Shown one piece after another: positions 1-6,513 of a DNA stretch of 10,381 bases; positions within the stretch are counted from its first letter, which is position 1, and every line of letters starts with the position of its first letter. Location of the stretch: positions 1 through 10,381 of the forward strand of contig JAKBKR010000045.1 in the NCBI GenBank assembly GCA_021832495.1, in the 5' to 3' direction. Source of the stretch: a bacterium (lineage in GTDB: Archaea; Thermoplasmatota; Thermoplasmata; Lutacidiplasmatales; UBA184). Both the position numbers and the translations under genes were made by a program. The notes beneath the pieces were generated by a model. That model saw only the letters and a list, made by a program, of their open reading frames with translations. It was not told the origin of the DNA and did not search any database.

Positions 1-117
1 CAGCAGCTCTATTTCGAGGCCTATATCGTCAAGATCGACACCATTGCGGGGATCACCCCACCCACGTTCGGGAATGACGAGACCCAAGTCCAAGACATCG
101 TCTCCGCCATTTCCTGA
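1..117 (+). CDS. 3' end of an unidentified gene (possible partner of the VKOR)
   Basis: Frame 1 is open from the window edge to a TGA at 115-117 and gives 38 residues, beginning QQLYFEAYIVKID and ending QDIVSAIS. The 5' end lies outside the window. No cysteine or catalytic motif is visible in this tail, so the product cannot be named. It ends 12 nt before the GTG start of the VKOR gene, on the same strand, so the two are probably co-transcribed. VKOR genes in prokaryotes often sit beside thioredoxin-fold (DsbA-like) partners, and a short beta/alpha C-terminal tail would fit one, but this is a guess from context. High confidence that it is coding, low confidence in function. Confidence 0.7.
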   Translation, partial: QQLYFEAYIVKIDTIAGITPPTFGNDETQVQDIVSAIS

Positions 118-129
118 ACGGAGCCCCCC

Positions 130-657
130 GTGGTCCAAGCCCCGGTCCTCCACCGCCTCTTGCTTCTCCTCGTGGTGATCGGGCTCATTGTGAGCATCTA
201 CGCCGCATTCGAAGTGCTCGATCCGGCGCTGCAAGGCACTTGTTCCATCAATTCTTTCTTTTCGTGCTCGACGGTCGACAGCAGCGGGCTCACTCATGTG
301 GGGCCTGTCCCCGACTGGCTCATTGGGGTTGCGGGGTTCACCACCTTATTGATCGTGGATGTCCCCCTGTTCCGCACGTATGACCCCCGGCTTCTCTATG
401 CCATCTTCGTGCTGAGCCTGGGCGGGATAGTGTTCGCGCTCTACTTTGCCTACGTCGAACTGGCGCTGGTGGGAGCGGTCTGCCCGGTGTGCACCACGGC
501 CCACCTCACCGACGTCGGTGTGTTCCTGACGTCTTGGAAGCTCATTTCCCTGCGCCGCTCGGAAGATGCGTCCCCGGAAGCGTCATCGAAGGGCCTGGGG
601 AAGCCCGGTAAGGGGAACTCTAGTAACGGGCGGAAGAACCCGAAGCGGGGCTCTTAG
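130..657 (+). CDS. VKOR-family membrane thiol oxidoreductase
   Basis: A 175-aa integral membrane protein of the vitamin K epoxide reductase family. In prokaryotes these oxidise a DsbA-like partner and pass electrons to a quinone, making disulfides outside the membrane. Four hydrophobic helices lie at about residues 9-27, 64-80, 88-107 and 111-135. The outer loop carries C38 and C46, the C-X7-C pair typical of VKORs. The catalytic CXXC is CPVC at 118-121, at the outer end of helix 4. Basic residues in the 81-87 loop and after helix 4 fit cytoplasmic placement of both. The start is GTG at 130, supported by GGAG at 120-123 with a 6-nt gap. Residues 138-175 form a hydrophilic Ser/Gly/Lys/Arg tail that the catalytic core does not need. 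The gene follows the partial gene at 1-117 closely and converges on rfcS with a 20-nt gap. Family assignment is firm; quinone specificity and partner are inferred. Confidence 0.92.
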   Translation: MVQAPVLHRLLLLLVVIGLIVSIYAAFEVLDPALQGTCSINSFFSCSTVDSSGLTHVGPVPDWLIGVAGFTTLLIVDVPLFRTYDPRLLYAIFVLSLGGIVFALYFAYVELALVGAVCPVCTTAHLTDVGVFLTSWKLISLRRSEDASPEASSKGLGKPGKGNSSNGRKNPKRGS

Positions 658-677
658 AAAGGCTCGGACTGACCCAC

Positions 678-1643
678 TCACTTGAGCCGGGAGGCGACAA
701 GACGCGCCAAAAGGGCTTCGACCTGGATCCGGGGGGTGGCCCCCTCCGCGAGGCGGAACTCGACCTCTGCAAGAGAATCGATGAGACGCATCTTGTCGAC
801 CTCGGGGATGGGGAGGGTCTGGACCTGGGCGTGGATGGCCCGGACGATGTCCTCTCCGCTCGCCCCCTTCTCCGTGAGCAGGGATTGGAGCCGCTCCCGG
901 GACTCGCGGAACCGCCCTTCGAGAGCCGAGGTGATGAGCCCCTCCACCTCCTTTGGCATCGGTAGGGCGGAGCTCTCGTAGACCTTGTCCGCGTCCACCC
1001 GGTCCGAGATCGCGGAGGCCTGCTGGAGGATATTGACCGATTGTCGCATGTCCCCCATGGAGACTTGGAGTATGGCGTCGATGGCGGAAGGTTCCACCGT
1101 CTTTCCCTCGGCCTTGGCGATGCGCTCGAGGTAACTCTTCACATCCTCGGCCTTGAGGGGTCGGAAGCGGAAGACGGCGCAACGGGACTGGATGGGAGGG
1201 ATGATCCGGGAGGAATAGTTGCAGGAGATGACGAACCGGCATATCGTGGCGTAACGCTCCATCAGCCGGCGTAGCGAGCTCTGCGCCTCGGACGTGAGCA
1301 TGTCCGCCTCATCCAGGAACAATATCTTGAACGGGACCGAGCCTAGGGTGGCGCTGCGGGCATAGTTCTTGATCGTACCTCGGACGGTGTCGATCCCGCG
1401 CTCGTCGGAGGCGTTGAGCTCGAGGAAAGCCTCCCGCCACTCGTCACCGAACAGGTCGTGGGCGAGAGCGATCGCCGCCGTCGTCTTCCCGGTCCCGGGG
1501 GGGCCGGCGAACAAGAGGTGGGGGAGCGTGCGTCGGGCCACGTACGCCTGAAGCAAGTGGACGATCGCCTCCTGGCCGATCATCTCCTTCAGTGATCTGG
1601 GTCGATATTTCTCGATCCAGATGTCCCCCGTGACCCGATCCAT
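678..1643 (-). CDS. rfcS: Replication factor C small subunit (clamp loader ATPase)
   Basis: A 321-aa AAA+ ATPase, full length for archaeal RfcS. With RfcL it opens the PCNA sliding clamp and loads it onto primed DNA. Visible motifs: the N-terminal IWIEKYRP signature (8-15), Walker A GPPGTGKTT (47-55), the ELNASDERG segment (75-83), Walker B with DEAD (111-114), a sensor-1 region around SCN (140-142), and the SRC arginine-finger motif (153-155) that acts on the neighbouring subunit. The GDMRQSVN sensor-2 segment follows near 205, then the helical collar domain used for oligomerisation. No intein interrupts the Walker A region. The start is ATG at 1643, chosen because the IWIEKYRP box begins seven residues later. 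GGGAG touches the ATG with no spacer, so it is a poor ribosome-binding site, and initiation may rely on a short leader. It is probably monocistronic: the next gene upstream is divergent and the next downstream is convergent. Confidence 0.97.
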   Translation of the reverse strand: MDRVTGDIWIEKYRPRSLKEMIGQEAIVHLLQAYVARRTLPHLLFAGPPGTGKTTAAIALAHDLFGDEWREAFLELNASDERGIDTVRGTIKNYARSATLGSVPFKILFLDEADMLTSEAQSSLRRLMERYATICRFVISCNYSSRIIPPIQSRCAVFRFRPLKAEDVKSYLERIAKAEGKTVEPSAIDAILQVSMGDMRQSVNILQQASAISDRVDADKVYESSALPMPKEVEGLITSALEGRFRESRERLQSLLTEKGASGEDIVRAIHAQVQTLPIPEVDKMRLIDSLAEVEFRLAEGATPRIQVEALLARLVASRLK

Positions 1644-1684
1644 CTCCCTTCTACCCAGTGTGTTGCGCTGTCACCGGGCGGGAG

Positions 1685-1692
1685 CTATTAAG
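1685..1692 (-). promoter_or_regulatory. Candidate TATA box for rfcS
   Basis: Read on the minus strand this is CTTAATAG, an AT-rich island in GC-rich sequence. Its centre lies about 45 nt from the rfcS ATG. With the usual archaeal spacing of about 25 nt it would start transcription near 1663, giving a leader of roughly 20 nt. The match to consensus is moderate. Confidence 0.45.
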
Positions 1693-1752
1693 GCTTGGGA
1701 GCGGCGCACCGGAATGGACCTTGCGTACAAGGCGGGCGGTGGTTCCGAAGGA

Positions 1753-1759
1753 TTTTATA
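1753..1759 (+). promoter_or_regulatory. Candidate TATA box for the lysozyme-like gene
   Basis: TTTTATA lies about 41 nt upstream of the ATG at 1797 and predicts a transcript start near 1780-1784 with a leader of about 15 nt. It decides the start of the downstream gene. The same reading frame is open back to an ATG at 1695, but that would place this promoter inside the coding region. Confidence 0.6.
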
Positions 1760-1796
1760 CCTCCCGTTCCCTAATCATGCCGTGCCGGAACAAGAC

Positions 1797-2966
1797 ATGG
1801 CCTCCCCCGGCCTGCCCACCGAGGTACCCACCCCGGCGCGCTCCTCGGCCGCGCCACCGAGTTCCCGGTTCGGTCGGCTCCGGGAACGGCGGGTCGTCGC
1901 CGGGATCGTCGTGACGGCGGCCCTCGTGGCCCTGCTCGTCGTGGGGATCGCCTCGATCCCGGGCCATCCCCGGGCCTCGGGAGGGCTCCCATCCACCCCC
2001 TCCGGTGTGCCCCCGAACGCTGGAGGCGGCATCAACGTGGCCAGCGCCGGTGGTTGTCCCAACCAGTACTTCTACAACCAGCCGACGACCCTTTCCCTCC
2101 AAGCGGTAGTGGATTGCGCCTCCAATGCCGGCTTCTCGGGCGGCGTCCTCATCACGTTCGTGTCGATGGCGTATCAGGAAAGCGGATTCGACCCGGCCGC
2201 GATCGAGAACACCGCTGCCCATGCCCTGGGGATCCTCCAATTGGGAACGAGCGGGCAGCCGGTCCCACAAGGAAGCCCCACCCCCTGGTACGGGTACAAC
2301 CCCTCCACATGCTCGACGTACAACTCGATCGGGAATTGGGGTGGGGTCTACTTCAATCCCGTCTGCTCCTTCCAGTGGGCGTACACCTATTACTCCGGTG
2401 GAGGAGGGTACCAGTTCTGGGGGAGCTACCTATCCGGGGCTTACTGTAAGTGGGCCCCGAACGGATTCACGGGAACGGGCTCGGTCCCTTGCTCCGGAAC
2501 GGGTCAGAACCAAGCGAACTTGCCCTGGAGCACGGTCTGTCCCAACAATTCCTGTTCCGGAGGAGGAGGGGGGTCCCAGATGACCGTGACCTACTCTGCG
2601 GAAGAGTACACCTATGTGGGCAGCCAGCCTGGCTACAGCAACGATTGGCAGCCCGTTGGTGCCGTCTACTGTGGCGGGACGGTCCACTCCTACCAGAAGT
2701 CGGGCGACATGGTCGAGTTCCAGGCGTCGGTGTCGGGAGGGACGGGCAGCTATTCGGAGTCGTGGAACTTCGGGTCCTCCGGATGGTTCTACAACGGGGC
2801 GAGTTGGGTCTACTATAGCGGGGCCTCGAACATTGCCGGGAGCGGTGTCGCTGAGTTCGGCTTCGACGATGCGAATGCCGGGAACTCCGTGAACGTGCAG
2901 TTGACGGTCACAGATTCCGGCGGCTCTAGCGCCAACACCGGATGCAGCTTTACCGTCGTTGACTGA
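1797..2966 (+). CDS. Exported lysozyme/transglycosylase-like protein with PKD-like domain
   Basis: A 389-aa exported protein. A basic cytoplasmic segment (24-32, several Arg) precedes one hydrophobic helix at about 33-54, a signal anchor or long signal peptide, then a Pro/Gly/Ser linker (55-85). Residues 88-222 resemble the lysozyme fold of SLT-type transglycosylases: QESGFDP (127-133) with E128 as candidate catalytic acid, then AHALGILQLG (141-150), then an aromatic-rich part containing QWAYTYY (193-199) and FWGSYL. Enzymes of this group cleave the MurNAc-GlcNAc bond of peptidoglycan, which archaea do not make, so the target is probably bacterial wall or a different glycan. Residues 262-389 form a PKD/Ig-like beta domain ending VTDSGGSSAN...FTVVD. 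Ten cysteines, all after the helix, suggest disulfides, possibly formed through the nearby VKOR. The ATG at 1797 is preferred over 1695 because the TATA box lies between them. Export and the PKD domain are fairly secure; catalytic activity is unproven. Confidence 0.78.
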   Translation: MASPGLPTEVPTPARSSAAPPSSRFGRLRERRVVAGIVVTAALVALLVVGIASIPGHPRASGGLPSTPSGVPPNAGGGINVASAGGCPNQYFYNQPTTLSLQAVVDCASNAGFSGGVLITFVSMAYQESGFDPAAIENTAAHALGILQLGTSGQPVPQGSPTPWYGYNPSTCSTYNSIGNWGGVYFNPVCSFQWAYTYYSGGGGYQFWGSYLSGAYCKWAPNGFTGTGSVPCSGTGQNQANLPWSTVCPNNSCSGGGGGSQMTVTYSAEEYTYVGSQPGYSNDWQPVGAVYCGGTVHSYQKSGDMVEFQASVSGGTGSYSESWNFGSSGWFYNGASWVYYSGASNIAGSGVAEFGFDDANAGNSVNVQLTVTDSGGSSANTGCSFTVVD

Positions 2967-2976
2967 ACGATCGTTC
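2965..2976. repeat. 12-bp perfect palindrome at the end of the lysozyme-like gene
   Basis: GAACGATCGTTC is its own reverse complement. It overlaps the last two bases of the TGA stop (2964-2966) and is followed by a pyrimidine run (2974-2988). It has no loop, so it is a poor RNA hairpin. It could contribute to transcript ending, act as a site for a dimeric DNA-binding protein upstream of the next gene's TATA box, or be chance. Confidence 0.3.
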
Positions 2977-2993
2977 TCCTTCCCCCCGACAAT

Positions 2994-3003
2994 CGTTATA
3001 ACG
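2994..3003 (+). promoter_or_regulatory. Candidate TATA box for the SGNH hydrolase gene
   Basis: CGTTATAACG is a perfect 10-bp palindrome with an AT core, centred about 33 nt upstream of the ATG at 3032. Typical spacing puts the transcript start near 3024, so the mRNA would be nearly leaderless. Its presence argues that this gene has its own promoter despite following the lysozyme-like gene by only 65 nt. Confidence 0.55.
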
Positions 3004-3031
3004 TGCGAAGGGCTCGCATGGCCAACCCGTC

Positions 3032-5476
3032 ATGCTCGGACCTACTTCCCCACTCGTGTTCGTGATGGCTGGATTTCTGTTGTTCAGCCCGGGCGCGCTG
3101 GTCGGGACGGCCCCGACAAGCGCCTCCCTTCACCCTAGCTTCTTGGACCGACCGACGTACGCGCTCCCGGATCCCGTGAGCTACTCGGCCCTAGGGGATT
3201 CGATCACCCCGGCCTTCGACGCCAACAGCACGGCCGTTGACGCCGGCACGCAACCGTACTACTCCTATGCGGTCGGCTGGAACACGTCCGTCTTCTCGAT
3301 TTGGGAGCGCCTTGAGCGACTCTACGGGCCCGGGAGCGTGACGACCCACCTGCTCGCCGTCCCCGGAGACCGTTCCGTCGACATGATCTGGCAAGCCCAG
3401 CGGGCCGTCCAGAACCGGAGCGGCTTCGTGACCGTCATGATCGGCGGCAACGACCTGTGCGACCACAGCGGTTCGTACCCGAGCGAGACCCTGACACCGA
3501 CGTCCGTCGCCAATTTCTCCGCCAACCTCAACCAAACCTTCACGATCCTCCGGAACGGTCTGCCCCCCTCCACCATCATCGCACTGGCCAACGTCGTCAA
3601 CGTGAGCCGGCTCGCCGTGCTCTTCGCGGGGAATTCCCAGGCGCAGACCGTCTACTCCCAAGTCTGCCCGGCCCTCCTGAGCGGGACCGGGATCGCTCTC
3701 CTTCGGTCCACCCAGATGGCCTACAACGCCGCGGAACAAACGATCGCCCGACACTTCAACGTCTCGCTCTGGGACATGGGAGAGCTCAACTTCACGGCCT
3801 CCGACGTGAACACGCTGGACTACTTCCATCCCAGCGTCGCCGGACAGGGAATGATCGCTTCGCTCTTCTGGGACTCGCTTCCGTACGCCAAAATGCTCCC
3901 TGCTCTCTCGGTGCCGTCACTGCCATCGACCGTCTTCGAGGGTGGACCGATCCCGCTCAACGTTTCCTTCCGGGACGTGGTGGCCGCCAATGTGTCGGTC
4001 CTCTTCGAGCCCGCGGGCGCCACCCAATGGACCGAATACCCGCTCGCCCAGACGACGGGGACGCCTGACCAGGGCACCTTTGCCGGGACCTTGCCTCCGG
4101 CCGCGACTGCGACACCGGGGGCCCTCCACCTTTACTTCAAAGGATCCGATGGGGCCGGGTCCACGACCTATCTCCCGGCCGATGCCCCCACCGGCTACTA
4201 CACCGTGAACGTCACTGCCGTCACCCCCTTGTCGATCGTCAGCTTCCGGGCCGCTCCCGCTGCGGTGACCGTGGGAACGCTCACCAACCTCTCGGTGGTT
4301 GCAACCGGAGGGGTCGCCCCCTATGCGTACGCGTATGCCGGGCTCCCTTTCGGATGTCTCAGCCAGAACAACAGCGTCCTCTCCTGCCGCCCGGCGGCCC
4401 CAGGCAACCTCTCGGTCCAGGTCTGGGTCAACGATTCGAGCCGACGCTCGGCCCATGCCACTGTAGGCCTCACGGTGGTTGCACCCGGTGGCACGCTGCT
4501 CGGAGTGGCCATCTCCCCTCCGAATGCGACCGTCCTGCCGGATTCCGAGGTGGTCCTTTCCGCGATTCCCGACTGCGGGGGGCAACCCTGTCCTGCCCCG
4601 GGACCGACCTTCGCTTGGTCCCTCACCAACTCGACCCTGGGATCGTTGAGCAACGGTACCGGGGATTACACCATCTTGCGTTCCGGTAGCGGCGAAGGCG
4701 TGATGACGGTGTCCGTGGTGGCTTCGTACGCTGGAACGGCCCGAACGGCCAGTATCGCGGTGACGATCAGCACCTCGGCCCCGGGTCAAGGCAGGCCGGC
4801 CATCCTCCGCTTCGCGGCCACACCGGAGCAGATTCGGCTCTCCAACTCCACGACCTTCGCCGTATCCGTGGCGGGCGGTGCCCTGCCCTACACCTATGCA
4901 TTCTTCGGGCTGCCCCCCGGCTGTGGGGCGGTGAGCCGTCCCTCCATCGCTTGCACTCCGACCCTCGCAGGCAACTACTCCGTGGAGGTCGTGGTCACGG
5001 ATGCCCGCGCCGACATCGTGAACGCTACGACCACGCTTCTCGTGATCGCGCCCAGCGGGTACCCTATTCTGGCCGCATTTACGAGCTCGCCGGCGCGCGT
5101 GATGGTCGCGGACTCGGTCACTTTCGCCGTGGCCATCTATGATGGTTCGGGCACGCTCCATTACGTGTACGGAGGGCTCCCACCGGGGTGCGCTTCCCAG
5201 GACCGCCCATCGTTCACCTGCGACCCTTCGGTGGCCGGAACCTATTCCATCCTCGTGACCGTCACCGATGGTGCGAACCATTCGGTGGCCGGAACCCTCG
5301 TCCTCACGGTCCTAGGCCAGCCCGTTTCCGCCGCCACGCCCTGGATGGGAGGGATCGTCCCCATTGCGGTCCTCTCGGGCGCGGTTGTCGCGACCGCTGT
5401 CCTCTTTGCGTTTGTGTTGTGGCGAAGGCGACACCGGGTCGGTCTCGAGGGGAGTTTGCCCCACCGCCCGAACTAG
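3032..5476 (+). CDS. Membrane-anchored surface SGNH/GDSL hydrolase with Ig-like modules
   Basis: An 814-aa exported protein with a hydrophobic N-terminus (about 8-28, signal peptide). The SGNH esterase domain spans about 48-290. Block I is ALGDSIT with nucleophile S57, block II glycine is G112 in AVPGDRS, block III is IGGND (137-141) with N140, and block V is DYFHP with D263 and H266. All four SGNH landmarks are present, so an active esterase or deacetylase is likely; the substrate is unknown. Residues 296-396 and 486-582 look like beta-sandwich modules. Three further modules (400-485, 589-674, 677-762) are related Ig/PKD-like repeats, each with a C-X9-C pair. A helix at about 771-797 followed by RRRHR anchors the C-terminus. 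More than 20 Asn-X-Ser/Thr sites suggest N-glycosylation. The ATG at 3032 has no good ribosome-binding site but sits just after a TATA-like box. The stop overlaps that of the convergent glycosyltransferase gene. Confidence 0.88.
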   Translation: MLGPTSPLVFVMAGFLLFSPGALVGTAPTSASLHPSFLDRPTYALPDPVSYSALGDSITPAFDANSTAVDAGTQPYYSYAVGWNTSVFSIWERLERLYGPGSVTTHLLAVPGDRSVDMIWQAQRAVQNRSGFVTVMIGGNDLCDHSGSYPSETLTPTSVANFSANLNQTFTILRNGLPPSTIIALANVVNVSRLAVLFAGNSQAQTVYSQVCPALLSGTGIALLRSTQMAYNAAEQTIARHFNVSLWDMGELNFTASDVNTLDYFHPSVAGQGMIASLFWDSLPYAKMLPALSVPSLPSTVFEGGPIPLNVSFRDVVAANVSVLFEPAGATQWTEYPLAQTTGTPDQGTFAGTLPPAATATPGALHLYFKGSDGAGSTTYLPADAPTGYYTVNVTAVTPLSIVSFRAAPAAVTVGTLTNLSVVATGGVAPYAYAYAGLPFGCLSQNNSVLSCRPAAPGNLSVQVWVNDSSRRSAHATVGLTVVAPGGTLLGVAISPPNATVLPDSEVVLSAIPDCGGQPCPAPGPTFAWSLTNSTLGSLSNGTGDYTILRSGSGEGVMTVSVVASYAGTARTASIAVTISTSAPGQGRPAILRFAATPEQIRLSNSTTFAVSVAGGALPYTYAFFGLPPGCGAVSRPSIACTPTLAGNYSVEVVVTDARADIVNATTTLLVIAPSGYPILAAFTSSPARVMVADSVTFAVAIYDGSGTLHYVYGGLPPGCASQDRPSFTCDPSVAGTYSILVTVTDGANHSVAGTLVLTVLGQPVSAATPWMGGIVPIAVLSGAVVATAVLFAFVLWRRRHRVGLEGSLPHRPN
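4229..5317 (+). repeat. Three Ig-like modules with matching cysteine pairs in the SGNH protein
   Basis: Modules of about 86 codons lie at 4229-4486, 4796-5053 and 5060-5317, with a different beta module between the first and second. Each has a GLPxGC segment, a second cysteine ten residues on, then a Gly-Asn/Thr-[LY]-Ser step and a VTD/VND-like strand. Cysteines are C442/C452, C631/C641 and C720/C730 of the protein. The conserved spacing points to one disulfide per module and to duplication within the gene. Confidence 0.7.
5473..5476. other. Overlapping convergent stop codons (CTAG)
   Basis: The palindrome CTAG holds both stops: TAG of the plus-strand SGNH gene at 5474-5476 and, on the other strand, TAG of the glycosyltransferase gene at 5475-5473. 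There is no space for a terminator between the genes, so each transcript must end inside the opposite coding region. Confidence 0.9.
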
Positions 5477-6513
5477 GCGCCCGCCTTCTTCTCGGCGTGT
5501 TCGGGATGGGAGGCCCGGGCATCATCCCCAGTCCCGTACCGCATCATGCCCCGGAACGCCCCGTAGAGCGTGGCCCACCGGCGGACGATCTCGACCGGAC
5601 GGAACCGCCAACCCGGGTTCTCCTTCTCGCCCAGGGCCCCCTGCACGAGCAGGGCCACGAAGAGTGCGGCGAAGGAGAGTGACGCCAAGGCCCAAGCGAC
5701 CTCAGCGAGGACCGGGAAGAACAGCAGAAGGAGGACGACCCCCACGAGCGCAAGCCCAGGTGGGACCACATACGGGAGCTCTCCAAGCAGTGAGGCTTCG
5801 GATGTGCGCTTGTGCCGGCGCCAAATGAGATAGCCTGCCGTAGCGTAGGCCGCCTGCTTCGAGGCGAGCTTGCCCAACGTCAGACCCGTGTAGTCGTGCG
5901 ACACCCGGGCGGCGGGCACATAGGTCCCTCGTCCCCCGGATTCGACCACCCGGATGGCGAAGTCGAGGTCCTCCCCACCTTCCCTGGGTAGGAAGATCGT
6001 GTTCAGGGGACCGACCTTCCGGAAAAGTTCCGCCCGCCACGCGGAATTCCCCATGGGTAGGGAGTGGGGAGCGCGCGCAGCGACGTGGTCATAGAACCAG
6101 TTGAGATACGCATTGTAATAGACGGCGGAGATGGTGCGTAGGGACTCGGAAAGAGCGGGGGTGGGTCCCCCGGTGAAATCGGCCTTACCCTCGCGTATCG
6201 GTGTCACGAGCGTTTCCAGCCATTCCGGCGGGGCGACCTCATCGGCATCGATGAACGCCACGATGTCGCCCCGGGCGAGGGCGATCGCCCCGTTCCGAGT
6301 CTCGGCGACCGTTCCCGGAAGCCGTCGGAGAAGGACCCAGGGTTCGGCCCGGGCGTACTCTTCAACCTGTTCGAACGTGCCATCCTTGGAGCCCCCGTCG
6401 GCCACGATGACCTCGAGCGGACGGAGCGTCTGCTCCTTCAGGCTGTCCAACGTCCGGTTGACCCGACGGTCGTTCAGGACCGTGAGGATGACCGTCACCG
6501 TGGAGGGGGTCAT
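5473..6513 (-). CDS. Membrane-associated family 2 glycosyltransferase
   Basis: A 346-aa GT-A fold glycosyltransferase that would move a sugar from a nucleotide or lipid donor onto a growing glycan at the cytoplasmic face. The N-terminal strand VTVILTVLND and VIVADGGSKDGT (35-46) are the standard GT2 nucleotide-binding segments. IDADE (88-92) is the metal-binding DXD-like motif, preceded by ETRNGAIALARGD. GGEDLDF (179-185) is the usual acceptor-side acidic motif. Two hydrophobic helices at about 251-268 and 272-292 anchor the C-terminal part, followed by a basic tail. The start is ATG at 6513; it overlaps the epimerase stop as ATGA, which points to coupled translation. GGAAGG lies directly against the ATG with no spacer. 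The frame is open much further upstream, but that part only shadows the epimerase gene. A GTG five codons downstream is the only close alternative. Donor and acceptor are not predictable here; context suggests surface glycan synthesis. Confidence 0.92.
   Translation of the reverse strand: MTPSTVTVILTVLNDRRVNRTLDSLKEQTLRPLEVIVADGGSKDGTFEQVEEYARAEPWVLLRRLPGTVAETRNGAIALARGDIVAFIDADEVAPPEWLETLVTPIREGKADFTGGPTPALSESLRTISAVYYNAYLNWFYDHVAARAPHSLPMGNSAWRAELFRKVGPLNTIFLPREGGEDLDFAIRVVESGGRGTYVPAARVSHDYTGLTLGKLASKQAAYATAGYLIWRRHKRTSEASLLGELPYVVPPGLALVGVVLLLLFFPVLAEVAWALASLSFAALFVALLVQGALGEKENPGWRFRPVEIVRRWATLYGAFRGMMRYGTGDDARASHPEHAEKKAGA

Noticed and set aside
658..677. Terminator between the VKOR gene and rfcS
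   Set aside because: The 20-nt gap has neither a clear hairpin nor a T-run on either strand, so no terminator is claimed.
678..1643. Intein in rfcS
   Set aside because: Inteins are known in archaeal RFC genes at the Walker A site, but here GPPGTGKTT is continuous and the protein has normal length.
1695..1796. Upstream ATG giving a 423-aa lysozyme-like protein
   Set aside because: A TATA box at 1753-1759 lies within this stretch, and the added residues have no membrane or domain features.
3917..5281. A 454-codon open frame on the minus strand inside the SGNH gene
   Set aside because: It reads as Arg/Gly/His-rich sequence without domains and lies opposite a gene with clear catalytic motifs. 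GC-rich codon use leaves such frames open by chance.
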